From assembly GCA_003161615.1 (NCBI GenBank), contig PMOB01000026.1:100108-164107 (forward strand): 64,000 nt of DNA, read 5' to 3'. Below, piece after piece: positions 35,769-45,561 of the stretch (the stretch's first letter is position 1; every line of letters begins with the position of its first letter). This DNA is from Actinomycetota bacterium. GTDB taxonomy: Bacteria; Actinomycetota; Thermoleophilia; Gaiellales; Gaiellaceae. A model generated the notes under the pieces. It did not search any database and had not been told where the DNA came from. It worked only from the letters and a program-made list of their open reading frames with translations. The translations under genes and the position numbers were made by a program.

Positions 35769-36877
35769 CCGGGCGCGCGGCAGTCGGCGGCATCGGCGTC
35801 GCCGTTTCCGTCGGCTGGAACATCGCCGTGATCGGGCCGGTGGCCACCCGGCTCTCTCACGTCTACGGCATCTCGCTGACGGTCGTGCTGCTCTTCGTGA
35901 CCGCGCAGTTCGTCATGCACATGGTGATGCAGGTGCCGGGCGGGATCGTCGCGGACAGGATCGGCGCGCGCACCTGCGCACTCGTCGGTCTTGCCGTGAT
36001 CGTCGCGGGCAACGCCGTGTCTCTGCCGGCGCCGCAGGCATGGCTCGGTTTTCTCGGCCGCGCGGTCGTCGGTGTCGGCACCGGCTTCGCCTTCGTCGGC
36101 GGCATCGACTACATCCGCGCCCGCGGCGGCACGCCGTTTCTGCGTGGCCTCTACGGCGGCGTCTCGACGCTCGCGCCGGGGATCGCCATCGCACTGATCC
36201 CGTTGCTGACCGACCACTTCGGCTGGCGGGCCGGGTATCTGAGCGCAGTCGTCGTCGGCGGCGTCTGTTTCGTACTTCTCGTGCTTGCGCCGGCCGCCGA
36301 GCCCACCGGCCGCCACACCGGCGAGCGCTTCGACCTCGGCTTCTTCCGCGACTCCCGGCTCTACCGTTTCGCGGCGATCCACGCGATGTCGTTCGGGTTC
36401 AGCGTCGTCGTCGGCAACACGGTCGTGACGCTGCTCGAACATCACGGTCACTCGAAGCGGAGCGCGGCGATCGCGGGCTCCCTGGCGCTGCTGCTCTCAT
36501 TTTTCACGCGGATGGCCGGAGGGCCGCTGCTGCGCCGTCGTGACGCTGCTCGCTGGGTGGCGGGGAGCCTCCTCCTCGGCGGCGCCGCCGCGGTCGTCCT
36601 CGCGTTGCCGCTGCCTTATGCCGCGCTCGTAGCCGCCGCAGCCGTTGTCGGTCTCGCGGCAGGGGTTCCCTTCGCAATGGCTTTCACGGGAGCCGCGGCG
36701 ACGCGTCCCGGAGCTCCCGGCGCCGCTGTCGGGTTCATCAACGCCTGGGCGTCGCTCGTGATCGTCGTCGGGACGCCGCTCGTCGGCCTGACGTTCTCCC
36801 TGCCGGGGGACGGGCGGATCGGCTTCATCGTCGTCGGCGCGCTCGCGGCGCTGGCCGCGCTCGCAACACCGCGATAG
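35765..36877 (+). CDS. MFS transporter, apparent CTG start
   Basis: A 370-residue major facilitator protein with about 12 helices. The first begins almost at once (GGIGVAVSVGWNIAVIGPVA), and the loop 2-3 motif is VPGGIVADRIGARTC (GxxADRxGxR). The only sensible start is CTG 35765, whose TG is part of the preceding TGA stop (CTGA). No in-frame ATG, GTG or TTG exists between 35675 and the middle of helix 1. Candidate cargo: a pyrimidine, beta-alanine or other nitrogen compound, given the operon. Substrate otherwise unknown. Confidence 0.8.
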   Translation: MTGRAAVGGIGVAVSVGWNIAVIGPVATRLSHVYGISLTVVLLFVTAQFVMHMVMQVPGGIVADRIGARTCALVGLAVIVAGNAVSLPAPQAWLGFLGRAVVGVGTGFAFVGGIDYIRARGGTPFLRGLYGGVSTLAPGIAIALIPLLTDHFGWRAGYLSAVVVGGVCFVLLVLAPAAEPTGRHTGERFDLGFFRDSRLYRFAAIHAMSFGFSVVVGNTVVTLLEHHGHSKRSAAIAGSLALLLSFFTRMAGGPLLRRRDAARWVAGSLLLGGAAAVVLALPLPYAALVAAAAVVGLAAGVPFAMAFTGAAATRPGAPGAAVGFINAWASLVIVVGTPLVGLTFSLPGDGRIGFIVVGALAALAALATPR

Positions 36878-36880
36878 GGT
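36875..36880 (+). promoter_or_regulatory. Leaderless-type -10 before the LLM oxidoreductase
   Basis: TAGGGT lies seven bases upstream of ATG 36888 and contains the MFS stop codon TAG. This would give the oxidoreductase its own start in addition to read-through. Confidence 0.45.
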
Positions 36881-36887
36881 CGCAGCA

Positions 36888-37896
<1,009 letters not shown>

Positions 37897-37904
<8 letters not shown>

Positions 37905-39666
37905 GTCGCTCCAACAACTGCTCGAGCTGCGCCAGGCCTGGCCGCTCGCTTTCACGCCGGACGGCTCGGCGCTCCTCATCGCGTCCGATCTCCCCGGCGT
38001 GCGGCAGCTCTTTCTTCTCCCGGCGGAGGGAGGCGAGCCGAAGCAGCTGACCGACCTGCCGGAGCCGGTGGACGGCACGCTCCTGCCCGATGGCCGCGTC
38101 CTCGTCTCCGTCGATGCGAGCGGCAACGAGCGGAGCCAGCTCTATCTCCTCGGCGAGGACGGCGAGCTCGAGCCGCTCGTCGTCGACCCGCGCTTCAATC
38201 ACTGGACACCCGTCGCCTCGCACGACGGTTCGCTCCTCGCGTACTCGACCAACAGGGGCAACGGAGTGGACTTCGAGATCGTGGTCAGGTCGCTCGCCGT
38301 CGGGGAGGAAAGGTCGTTCGAGCTGCGCGGGCTGCTCGCGGCTCACGCGTTCTCGCCCGACGACCGCCGGCTCGTCGTCGAGCGGTGGGGAACGCTGGCG
38401 GGCGACTCCGACTACTTCCTCTTCGACCTCTCGACCGGCGAGGAGGCGCTCGTGACGCCGCACGAGGGCGCGGCGGAGTACTTCACACCGTCGTGGCTCC
38501 CGGATTCGTCCGGCTTCTATGCGACGACGAACGCCCTCGGGGACACGTGCTCGCTTGCTCGCTATGACCTCGCCTCCGGCGAGTGGACAGTTGTCCTCGA
38601 GTCGAACTGGGACCTCCAGTGCGCAATCGACGATGCCGGCCGCTCGCTGCTCGTCCACGCGAACGAGGACGGCTGGTCGCGCCTGGAGCTGCGCGATCCC
38701 GAGACGCTCGAGCTGCGCGGCGAGGTGCCGCTGCCGGCCCGCGGCGTCGTCTTCCACTCGGTGTTCTCGAGCGACGGCTCGCGGCTCGCGTTCGGTTTCG
38801 CGAGCGCATGCGAGGCGATTCAGACATTCGTCTACGAGCTCGATACGGGCGAGCTGCGACGCCTCACAGGCGACGGGCCTTTCGACGGCGCCGAGCCCGA
38901 GCTGCACCGCTTCGCCAGCTTCGACGGGGAGGAGATCCCGGCTTTCCTGTTCCTCCCCGAGGGAGAGGGGCCGTTCCCCGTCGTCCTCACCGTCCATGGC
39001 GGCCCGGAGGCGCAGTTCCAGCCGTTCTTCTCCCAGGGCTTCGGCCCGTTCACGCAATTCCTCGTTTCGCGCGGTTATGCGGTCGCGGCGCCGAATGTCC
39101 GTGGCTCCGCTGGCTATGGGAAGCGATTCATGAGCCTCGACGACATCGGGCTGCGGCTCGACTCGGTCCGCGACCTCGCCGAGTTGCACGCGTGGCTCGC
39201 CGCCCGGCCGGAGATCGACGGCTCGCGGGCCGCTGTCTACGGACGCTCGTACGGCGGCTACATGACGCTCGCCGCGCTGGCCTTCCACCCGGAGTTGTGG
39301 GCCGCCGGGGTCTCCTTCGTCGGGCTGTCGAACCTCGTCACCTTTCTCGAGAACACGTCGGAGTACCGGCGCGCCGCGCGCGAGCGCGAGTACGGCTCAC
39401 TCGCGACCGATCGCGAGATCCTCTGGGAGGTCTCGGCTGCGAGCCGCATCGACGACATCCGGGCGCCGCTCTTCCTCGAGCACGGACGGAACGACCCTCG
39501 CGTGCCGGTTGGCGAGTCGGAGTCCATCCATCGAGCCCTCACCGAGCGCGGCATCCGTACCGAGCTCGTGATCTACGAGGACGAGGGACACGCGATCGAG
39601 AAACTCGCGAACCGGATCGACGTCTTCGAGCGCGCAGTCGCCTTCCTCGACGAAGTTCTCGGCTGA
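37897..39666 (+). CDS. S9 family prolyl oligopeptidase-like peptidase, apparent CTG start
   Basis: A peptidase of about 589 residues: an N-terminal beta-propeller (FTPDGSALLIASDL, YFTPSWLPDSSGFYA, FSPDDRRLVVE) and a C-terminal alpha/beta hydrolase from about 350. The nucleophile Ser is in GRSYGGYM, Asp in EHGRNDPRVP, and His in EDEGHAIEK. The coding frame continues upstream of the first GTG (37999) with good propeller sequence (LLELRQAWPLAF). CTG 37897 (LPKSLQQLLELRQAW), eight bases before the end of the preceding stop, is the likely start. Role: cleavage of short peptides; no signal peptide, so cytoplasmic. Confidence 0.85.
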
Positions 39667-39692
39667 GTCCCCGGATACCATGGCGCCTCGGC

Positions 39693-39763
39693 GGCGCCTT
39701 GGCCGAGTGGTTAGGCACAGGTCTGCAAAACCTGGTACACCGGTTCGACTCCGGTAGGCGCCT
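39693..39763 (+). tRNA. tRNA-Cys (GCA)
   Basis: The acceptor GGCGCCT pairs with AGGCGCC and the discriminator is T, as usual for Cys. The D-arm has GCCGAGTGGTTAGGC, the anticodon stem AGGT/ACCT-type with loop CTGCAAA (anticodon GCA), and the T-arm CCGGTTCGACTCCGG. Short variable loop. No CCA encoded. Confidence 0.95.
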
Positions 39764-39791
39764 TCTCCGGAACTCCTTTGGGCAGCTCGGG

Positions 39792-40184
39792 TTACCAGAC
39801 CACGAACGAGACGTCGCTGATCTGACTGGCAGCGATCGTGTTCGAGTTCGGGTTGATGGCGATGCGCTGGGATGTGCCGGAGGTTGGGAGGGTGTCGCTG
39901 ATCGCGGTGCCCTCGGCTTCGTTGCTGCTGTTGGAGAAGCTCACCGACAGCTTCTTGCCCAGGCAGCCGGCCGGGATGTTCGAGATGTTCATCCCGTCGA
40001 CGGCGTAGCCGGAGATGCCGGGGTCGAACCGTGTCGTGTACGCGAGCGAGATCCCGCTTCCGCAGGAGGTGACCAGCCGGCCGCCGGCGGCGAGACCCGT
40101 GGCGGCGCTGCCGAGCGACGCTGCGAACGCGTAGATCGCAGCGAAGGTGATGGAGGCGACAAGGACAGCGAGCAACGTCCGCAC
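39792..40184 (-). CDS. Secreted TasA/camelysin-like small protein
   Basis: A 130-residue protein starting at GTG 40184 (VRTLLAVLVASITFAAIYAFAASLG), a long export signal or membrane anchor. The mature part is a beta-sandwich with two Cys (VTSCGSG and PAGCLGKKL), which probably form a disulfide. It has the pattern ISLAYTTRF...YAVDGMNISNI...LSVSFSNSS typical of SipW-processed TasA-like or pseudopilin-like actinobacterial surface proteins. No SipW peptidase is in the window. A palindrome (40219-40235) lies just upstream. Confidence 0.65.
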   Translation of the reverse strand: MRTLLAVLVASITFAAIYAFAASLGSAATGLAAGGRLVTSCGSGISLAYTTRFDPGISGYAVDGMNISNIPAGCLGKKLSVSFSNSSNEAEGTAISDTLPTSGTSQRIAINPNSNTIAASQISDVSFVVW

Positions 40185-40228
40185 ACAGTGTTCAACGGCG
40201 GTAGAGGTCTTTCCCTTGGCCGTAGTTA

Positions 40229-40759
40229 CTACGGCTTGCGCGCCGCTGCCAGAGCCGCCTTGATCAGGGCGAGCCGGCTCGCGGGGACGAGCGCGCTCAA
40301 CGGCACGTGTGGGAGATCGGCGGGAATCGGATATCCCTGCGCTCGCATGAGTGCCAGGACGCTCGCCGGCAGAGTCGTATCGGCGCCGTATTGCTCGACG
40401 ATCCGGAGCGCAACGCTCGAACGGTTCAGGTTCGGGGCGTAGACGGCCGGATGCTCGATGGCGGCCTGCAGCATCTCGGCGTGGGTCATGTTCGCCGGGT
40501 TCTTCCAGCCGAGGTGCGCCTTGCTCCAGGCGGCGACCATGCTCTGAACCGCTGCGTTGCTCAGCGGCTTGCGGGAAGCCGGCGGCGCGGGCTGCTTGGG
40601 CTGCGGCGCGGCATGAGCGGCTCCGGTCACCTCCGGCCCGTGCGGCGCCTGGGGCGCAGGCCCGGTGTGGATGCCCGAGCTTGCGGCCATGGCTGAGGCG
40701 GAGGCGACAACTGCGGCGACGATTCCGGCGATCAACGCGACCTTCACGTGGTCTCGCAT
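40229..40759 (-). CDS. Secreted Pro/Ala-rich protein, unknown function
   Basis: A 176-residue exported protein starting at ATG 40759. The signal peptide is about 1-25 (VKVALIAGIVAAVVASASAMAA), followed by a Pro/His/Ala-rich spacer (GPAPQAPHGPEV) and a helical C-terminal domain with NAAVQSMVAAWSKAHLGWKNP and EMLQAAIEHPAVYAPNLNR. No enzyme motif seen. Its stop codon is inside the 17-base palindrome GCCGTAGT-T-ACTACGGC (40219-40235), which may act as terminator or operator for the next gene. Confidence 0.65.
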   Translation of the reverse strand: MRDHVKVALIAGIVAAVVASASAMAASSGIHTGPAPQAPHGPEVTGAAHAAPQPKQPAPPASRKPLSNAAVQSMVAAWSKAHLGWKNPANMTHAEMLQAAIEHPAVYAPNLNRSSVALRIVEQYGADTTLPASVLALMRAQGYPIPADLPHVPLSALVPASRLALIKAALAAARKP

Positions 40760-40830
40760 ACCCGCGTTTCCGGATTCCGAACGAAGGAGGCGGGTCCGTG
40801 TCGGTGCAACCACGGTGCGAAGATCGACGC

Positions 40831-41700
40831 ATGCGGGTCTTCGTCACCGGCGGAGGACGCGGCTTCATCGGCGCGCACGTCGTGCGTGCGCTCGCGGACG
40901 CGGGGCATGAGGTCGGCTCCGAGTTCGTCGACGTCCGCGACCGCGAGGCGCTGATTCGCGCGTTCGACGGTGCGGACGCGGTCTGTCACGTCGCGGCCCT
41001 CTACTCCTTCACGGCTCCCGCGGAGGCGATCGAGGCGGTCAACGTCGGCGGCACCGCGAATGTCATCGCGGCCTGTCGCGCCGCCGGCGTCCGCCGCCTC
41101 GTCCACACGAGCTCGTGCGCGACGTGCGGCCCGGTGCCGGGCCGACAGGCGACGGAGAAGGACTCTCCGCCGGAGTGGGAGCTCGCCGTTCCCTACAAGT
41201 GGACGAAGCTCGCGGCCGAGCGGCTCGTTCTCGACTCGGGGCTGGACGCGCTTTGTGTCAACCCGACCACGCCCGTGGGGGAGGGAGACACGGCGCCGAC
41301 ACCGACCGGGGCGATGGTGCGCGGCGTCGCCTCCGGCCGGTACCGCCTGTCGCTGCGCGGCGCCGGCCTCAACCTCGTGGACGTCCGCGACGTCGCGCGT
41401 GGACACGTCCTCGCGCTCGAACACGGGCGCGCCGGGGAGCGCTACCTCCTCGGCGGCTACGACGTCACGCTCACCGAGGCGTTCGCCCTCATCGCGCGGG
41501 CGGCGGGAAGAAAGCCGCCGCGGCTCGAGCTGCCGTACGCGGCCGTTGCGCTGTTCGCCCGTCTCGGCCTCGCGAACCGGCAGGAGGTGACGCTCGCGCG
41601 CCTCCCTGCCTGGTTCTCATCGGAGAAGGCGAGGCGTGAGCTCGGCTACGAACCGTCGCCGCTCGAGCCGGCGCTGGCGCGCGCTGCCGGCCGGGCCTAG
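40831..41700 (+). CDS. NAD-dependent sugar epimerase/dehydratase, HpnA-like
   Basis: A 289-residue short-chain extended dehydrogenase starting at ATG 40831. The Rossmann motif is VTGGGRGFIGAHVV, the catalytic Ser region HTSSCAT, and the YxxxK is YKWTK. CVNPTTPVGEGDTAPTPTG is the signature of HpnA-type hopanoid-associated epimerases. At 289 residues it is shorter than typical HpnA (around 330). No other hopanoid genes (shc, hpnC/D/E) are in the window, although HMG-CoA reductase, another isoprenoid-linked gene, is at 50.8 kb. Its stop shares CTAG with the convergent small gene. Confidence 0.82.
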   Translation: MRVFVTGGGRGFIGAHVVRALADAGHEVGSEFVDVRDREALIRAFDGADAVCHVAALYSFTAPAEAIEAVNVGGTANVIAACRAAGVRRLVHTSSCATCGPVPGRQATEKDSPPEWELAVPYKWTKLAAERLVLDSGLDALCVNPTTPVGEGDTAPTPTGAMVRGVASGRYRLSLRGAGLNLVDVRDVARGHVLALEHGRAGERYLLGGYDVTLTEAFALIARAAGRKPPRLELPYAAVALFARLGLANRQEVTLARLPAWFSSEKARRELGYEPSPLEPALARAAGRA

Positions 41701-41891
41701 CGCCCGACTTGGACGACCATCCAGAGGCGGTCCCACGCGGCGCGGAGCCGGCGCATCGACGCCTGCCCGCCCGCGATCGAGGCTTCGAGCTCGCGCCTGA
41801 GCGCCGGATCGCTCGTGTGTTCGGCTAGATGCTCGAGACGCTCGAAGTCCTGCACCTCGTCGTGTGCGGCGTCGAGGTGCTGGGTCGCCAT
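41697..41891 (-). CDS. Small helical hypothetical protein
   Basis: A 64-residue ORF starting at ATG 41891 (MATQHLDAAHDEVQDFERLEHL). It is almost entirely helical and charged, with an Arg-rich amphipathic second half (RRELEASIAGGQASMRRLRAAWDRLW, in parts) and a hydrophobic C-terminus MVVQVGR. The start is 25 bases from the divergent lipoprotein start, and the stop overlaps the HpnA-like gene by CTAG. No family recognised; coding character is consistent with GC-rich third positions. Confidence 0.6.
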   Translation of the reverse strand: MATQHLDAAHDEVQDFERLEHLAEHTSDPALRRELEASIAGGQASMRRLRAAWDRLWMVVQVGR

Positions 41892-41916
41892 CGGAACGGT
41901 CGTATCCTCTGATCTC

Positions 41917-42351
41917 ATGCGTGCGGCCTTCCCAAGACGGCGGCATTCCATACGTCGCGTAGTCGTGCTCGCGCTTCTTGTCGCCGGGCTCGCGGCCTGC
42001 GGCGGGTCGTCCGCCGCCACGCCGGCTGCGATCGAGATCGGGACCACGGGCGGCAACATCATCCCGACGAAAGCCGTCCTCGAGGCCGACGGGCACGTTC
42101 AGGGCTCCGTTCTCTCCATGAGGGGGCATGGCCCGCCGCGTCACCTCCTCCCCGAATCGACGGTGCTCTCATTCGACCGGCAGGTAGGCGCCGCCTTCGC
42201 CGCCGGCCTAGCCAGCCGTCAGTGCCCCGGCGTCTTGCCGGACTTCGCTTCCGCATACATCGCGTTCAAGGGCAAGACCGTCACGGTGCACGGCAACTGC
42301 GAGCCGCGCTTCAGCGCACTCTGGAACAAGCTCGCCGACGCGACCGGCTAG
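41917..42351 (+). CDS. Putative lipoprotein, unknown function
   Basis: A 144-residue protein starting at ATG 41917, eight bases after TATCCT. The basic n-region ([13 protein letters not shown]), hydrophobic core [14 protein letters not shown] and lipobox LAAC lipidate about Cys27. The mature part has [20 protein letters not shown] and two Cys (RQCPGVL and GNCEPRF) likely bridged, ending with WNKLADATG. It resembles small thioredoxin-like or extracytoplasmic binding proteins but lacks CxxC. It shares CTAG at its stop with the aldehyde dehydrogenase gene. Confidence 0.7.
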   Translation: MRAAFPRRRHSIRRVVVLALLVAGLAACGGSSAATPAAIEIGTTGGNIIPTKAVLEADGHVQGSVLSMRGHGPPRHLLPESTVLSFDRQVGAAFAAGLASRQCPGVLPDFASAYIAFKGKTVTVHGNCEPRFSALWNKLADATG

Positions 42352-43784
42352 TCGATCTTCACCGCGACGTGCTTGAGCTGGGTGTACTCCTCCATGGAGT
42401 AGATCGACATGTCCTTGCCGTAGCCGGACTGCTTGTAGCCGCCGTGCGGCAGCTCCGAGGCGAGCGGCAGGAGGTGGTCGTTGATCCAGACGCAGCCGAA
42501 CTGGAGCTTCCGCGCCGCGTTCATCGCCCGGCCGACGTCGCGCGTCCATACCGACGCGGCCAAGCCGTAGCGGACGTCGTTCGCCCAGCGGATCGCCTCG
42601 TCGTCGTCCGCGAACTTCTGCACCGTCACGACCGGGCCGAAGATCTCGTTCTGGACGATCTCGTCGGTCTGCTGGACGTCGGTGACGACGGTCGGCTGGA
42701 CGAAGTAGCCGCGCTCGGAGGTGGTGCCTCCGCCCGTGAGAACGGTCGCTGTCTTCGCGCGCTCGAGGAAGCCGAGGATCCGCGCCTGCTGGTCCTTCGA
42801 GATGACCGAGCCCATCTCCGTCTCGTCGTTGAGCGGGTCGCCGACCTTGAGCGACTCGACCCGCGGCACGAGCTCCTCCAACAACCGGTCGTAGATCCGC
42901 GGGCCGGCGATGACTCGCGAACCGGCGGTGCAGTCCTGGCCGGAGTTCCAGAAGCCGGCGAGCCGGATTCCCTCCGCGACGGCTTTGGGGTCGGCGTCGT
43001 CGAAGACGACCATAGGCGCCTTGCCGCCGAGCTCGAGATGGACGCGCTTCAGGGTCTCCGCGGCGGTGCGGGCGATGATCTTCCCCGTCTCGACGTCGCC
43101 GGTGAGGGAGACCATCCCGATCGCGGGATGCTCGACGAGCCGCTGGCCGACCGGAACGCCATCGCCGGTCACGACCTGGAGGACTCCCGGCGGGATCACT
43201 TCCTGAGCAAGCTGGACGAAACGCAAAAGCGAGAGCGGCGTCTGCTCCGACGGCTTGAGGATCTGGCAGTTGCCGGCGGCGAGCGCGGGCGCCAGCTTCC
43301 AGACTGCCATCATCAGCGGGTAGTTCCAGGGGCAGATGCCGCCGACGATCCCGATCGGCTCGCGGCGGATCATCGACGTGTAGCCCTCGATGTACTCGCC
43401 GGCCGACTTGCCCTCGAGGTTGCGGGCGGCGCCTGCGAAGAAGCGGAGGTTGTCGGCGGAGAACGGCATCTCGTCGCGCGAGGCCATGAGCGGCTTGCCG
43501 ACGTTGACCGACTCGAGCTGCGCGAGCTCCTCGGCGTTGTCGTCCAGCACGGCGGCGAGCGCGTGGAGGAGCTCGGAGCGCTCCTTTGGCGTCTTCTCGA
43601 GCCAGGCCGGCAGCGCGGCGCTCGCCGCCTCGACGGCGCGGTCGACGTCCTCGGCGCCGCAGCTCGGCACCTGGGCGATCGTCTCGCCGGTCGCGGGGGC
43701 GATCACGTCCATCGTCTCGCCGGAGGCCGCCTCGACGAGCTCGCCGCCGATCAGGATCCGGTAGTCGGTCGCTGTGGTGCTCAT
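42348..43784 (-). CDS. Gamma-aminobutyraldehyde dehydrogenase (PatD/YdcW-like)
   Basis: A 478-residue ALDH starting at ATG 43784 behind AAGGAGGCAGG. It has [25 protein letters not shown], Glu in HLELGGKAP, and Cys in [11 protein letters not shown]. The NSGQDCTA form and the [15 protein letters not shown] end match gamma-aminobutyraldehyde and betaine-aldehyde dehydrogenases. As last gene behind a complete polyamine-type ABC importer it mirrors the E. coli ydcSTUVW locus. Predicted reaction: 4-aminobutanal to 4-aminobutanoate. No putrescine aminotransferase is adjacent. Confidence 0.88.
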   Translation of the reverse strand: MSTTATDYRILIGGELVEAASGETMDVIAPATGETIAQVPSCGAEDVDRAVEAASAALPAWLEKTPKERSELLHALAAVLDDNAEELAQLESVNVGKPLMASRDEMPFSADNLRFFAGAARNLEGKSAGEYIEGYTSMIRREPIGIVGGICPWNYPLMMAVWKLAPALAAGNCQILKPSEQTPLSLLRFVQLAQEVIPPGVLQVVTGDGVPVGQRLVEHPAIGMVSLTGDVETGKIIARTAAETLKRVHLELGGKAPMVVFDDADPKAVAEGIRLAGFWNSGQDCTAGSRVIAGPRIYDRLLEELVPRVESLKVGDPLNDETEMGSVISKDQQARILGFLERAKTATVLTGGGTTSERGYFVQPTVVTDVQQTDEIVQNEIFGPVVTVQKFADDDEAIRWANDVRYGLAASVWTRDVGRAMNAARKLQFGCVWINDHLLPLASELPHGGYKQSGYGKDMSIYSMEEYTQLKHVAVKID

Positions 43785-43795
43785 CTCCTGCCTCC

Positions 43796-44641
43796 TTAGA
43801 TCGCCGGAATCTCCGCCGCCTCGACCGCCTCGGTGACCGGCCCGCCGGCCCGCCGGATCAAGCCGGTGTCGCGCATCATCCTCTGCGCGAGCATTACAGG
43901 AATCGTCGTCGCGACGATGACGAAGAACGCGACGACGTTCACGACCGGCAGCTGCTGGCCGCGCTCGATGTTGTCGAGGATCCAGATCGGCAGCGTCTCC
44001 TGCGCGCCCGCCGTGAACGTCGTCACGATCACCTCGTCGAACGAGAGCGCGAACGCGAGTAGCCCTCCCGCCACGAGCGCCGTCGAGAGGACCGGCCAGA
44101 GGACGAAGCGGAACGTCTGCCAGCCGTCGGCGCCGAGATCCTGCGACGCCTCGAGCAGCGACGGCGAGCTGCGTCGCAGCCGCGCGACGACGTTGTTGTA
44201 GACGAGCACGACGCAGAACGTCGCGTGGCCGATCACGATCGACCACAGCGACGGCGAGAGCGCCAGGGTGCTGAACAGAGCGCGGTTCAAAGCGATGCCA
44301 GTGATGATCCCGGGCAGCGCGAGCGGGAGGACGAGAAGGAACGAGACAGCCTCGCGACCGAAGAAGCGGAACCGCGCGACCGCCGTCGCGGCCATCGTCC
44401 CGAGGACGAGGGCGAGCCCGGTGGCGATCAGCCCGACCCGCAGCGAGAGCCAGAGCGCGCTGCGTGCGTCGGAGTCCCACGCGACGCGGAACCAGTGGAG
44501 CGTCCAGTTCGAGATCGGCCAGCCCTGCAAGGTCGGGCCGTTGAACGCGTAGAGCGCGATGATCACGAGCGGGATCCAGAGGAAGGCGATGACGAGCGCC
44601 GTCCAGACCGCGAGCGAGATGCGGGTGCCGCGCTGCGTCAC
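43796..44641 (-). CDS. Polyamine-type ABC importer permease (PotC/YdcV-like)
   Basis: A 281-residue permease; GTG 44641 overlaps the upstream permease stop. Helices begin [24 protein letters not shown]. The EAA loop [22 protein letters not shown] is a clear match to PotC-type proteins, and [23 protein letters not shown] is the substrate-side signature. It ends 11 bases before the dehydrogenase start, whose ribosome site lies over its stop. Pairs with the 44638-45558 permease. Confidence 0.92.
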   Translation of the reverse strand: MTQRGTRISLAVWTALVIAFLWIPLVIIALYAFNGPTLQGWPISNWTLHWFRVAWDSDARSALWLSLRVGLIATGLALVLGTMAATAVARFRFFGREAVSFLLVLPLALPGIITGIALNRALFSTLALSPSLWSIVIGHATFCVVLVYNNVVARLRRSSPSLLEASQDLGADGWQTFRFVLWPVLSTALVAGGLLAFALSFDEVIVTTFTAGAQETLPIWILDNIERGQQLPVVNVVAFFVIVATTIPVMLAQRMMRDTGLIRRAGGPVTEAVEAAEIPAI

Positions 44642-45558
44642 AGCGCCTCGAACGCTCCCAGCCGGCGGGCGAGCAGGAGGTAGACGCCGACGATCGCGAG
44701 CGGAATCGTGGCGAACGCCGCCGCGAACGGGACATTCGCCTCGCCGATGTAGCGGTAGACCGTGTTGCCGATGAACTGCGAGCTCGGGCCGCCGACGAGG
44801 AGCGGCGTGATGTAGTCGCCGAGCGTCAGGCAGAACGTGAAGATCGATCCCGCGACGACTCCGGGTAGCGCAAGCGGCAGGATCACCGCGCGGAACGTCC
44901 GCACGCCGCGCGCGCCGAGATCCGCCGACGCCTCGAGGTACGAGTCGGGGATCCGCTCGAGCGCCGCGTAGATCGGCAGCACCATGAACGGGAGCCAGAG
45001 ATACGAGAAGACGATCCACATCGCCGTGTTCGTGTACGCGACGTTCTGGTCGGGCAGGCCGAGGCCGTTGAGCGCCCAGTTGAGCGCGCCGTTGTGGGAG
45101 AGGATCGCCTGCCAGGCGTAGACGCGGACGAGGTAGCTCGACCAGAGCGGCAGCAGCACCATCACGAAGAGGAGCGCGCGCGTCCGTTTCCCGGCGAGCC
45201 TCGCCATGAAGAACGCCAGGGGGAACGCGAGGATCGCGTCGGTGACGGTCACCGCGGCCGCGATCTCGAGCGTCAGCGCCGCAATGTGGAGATACGGCTG
45301 CCCGCCGGCGAAGATCAGGCGATAGTTGGCGAGCGTCCACGTGTGCTCGATCGCCGACGTGAAGGAGTTGACCGTCCAGAAGGAAGAGATGAAGAGGATC
45401 GCGAGCGCCCCGACGTAGACGATCAGGAACGCCCCGAGCGGCGGCCCGAGCAGCCCGGCCGCCTTCAGCCACGGCCGCCGCCAGAACAGGCCCGAGAGAC
45501 GCAGACGGGCCCGCCGTAGAGACGGGCCCGTCGCGAATGCGCCGGCGTCAACCGCCAA
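44638..45558 (-). CDS. Polyamine-type ABC importer permease (PotB/YdcU-like)
   Basis: A 306-residue permease from TTG 45558, three bases after the binding-protein stop. An N-terminal basic stretch ([21 protein letters not shown]) precedes six helices, with the EAA loop [23 protein letters not shown]. The TTG start lacks a good ribosome site, and a perfect 10-bp hairpin (45504-45532) covers codons 9-18. The true start could lie after the hairpin, at CTG of LFWRRPW, leaving the hairpin intergenic. Expected to form the heterodimeric channel with the PotC-like subunit. Confidence 0.88.
   Translation of the reverse strand: MAVDAGAFATGPSLRRARLRLSGLFWRRPWLKAAGLLGPPLGAFLIVYVGALAILFISSFWTVNSFTSAIEHTWTLANYRLIFAGGQPYLHIAALTLEIAAAVTVTDAILAFPLAFFMARLAGKRTRALLFVMVLLPLWSSYLVRVYAWQAILSHNGALNWALNGLGLPDQNVAYTNTAMWIVFSYLWLPFMVLPIYAALERIPDSYLEASADLGARGVRTFRAVILPLALPGVVAGSIFTFCLTLGDYITPLLVGGPSSQFIGNTVYRYIGEANVPFAAAFATIPLAIVGVYLLLARRLGAFEAL
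45504..45532 (-). other. Perfect 10-bp hairpin at the binding-protein/permease junction
   Basis: GACGGGCCCG (45504-45513) and CGGGCCCGTC (45523-45532) pair perfectly around a nine-base loop. The hairpin lies 30 bases after the binding-protein stop. Such hairpins between binding-protein and permease genes commonly protect the upstream message or reduce read-through, giving excess binding protein. Confidence 0.55.
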
Positions 45559-45561
45559 GCG

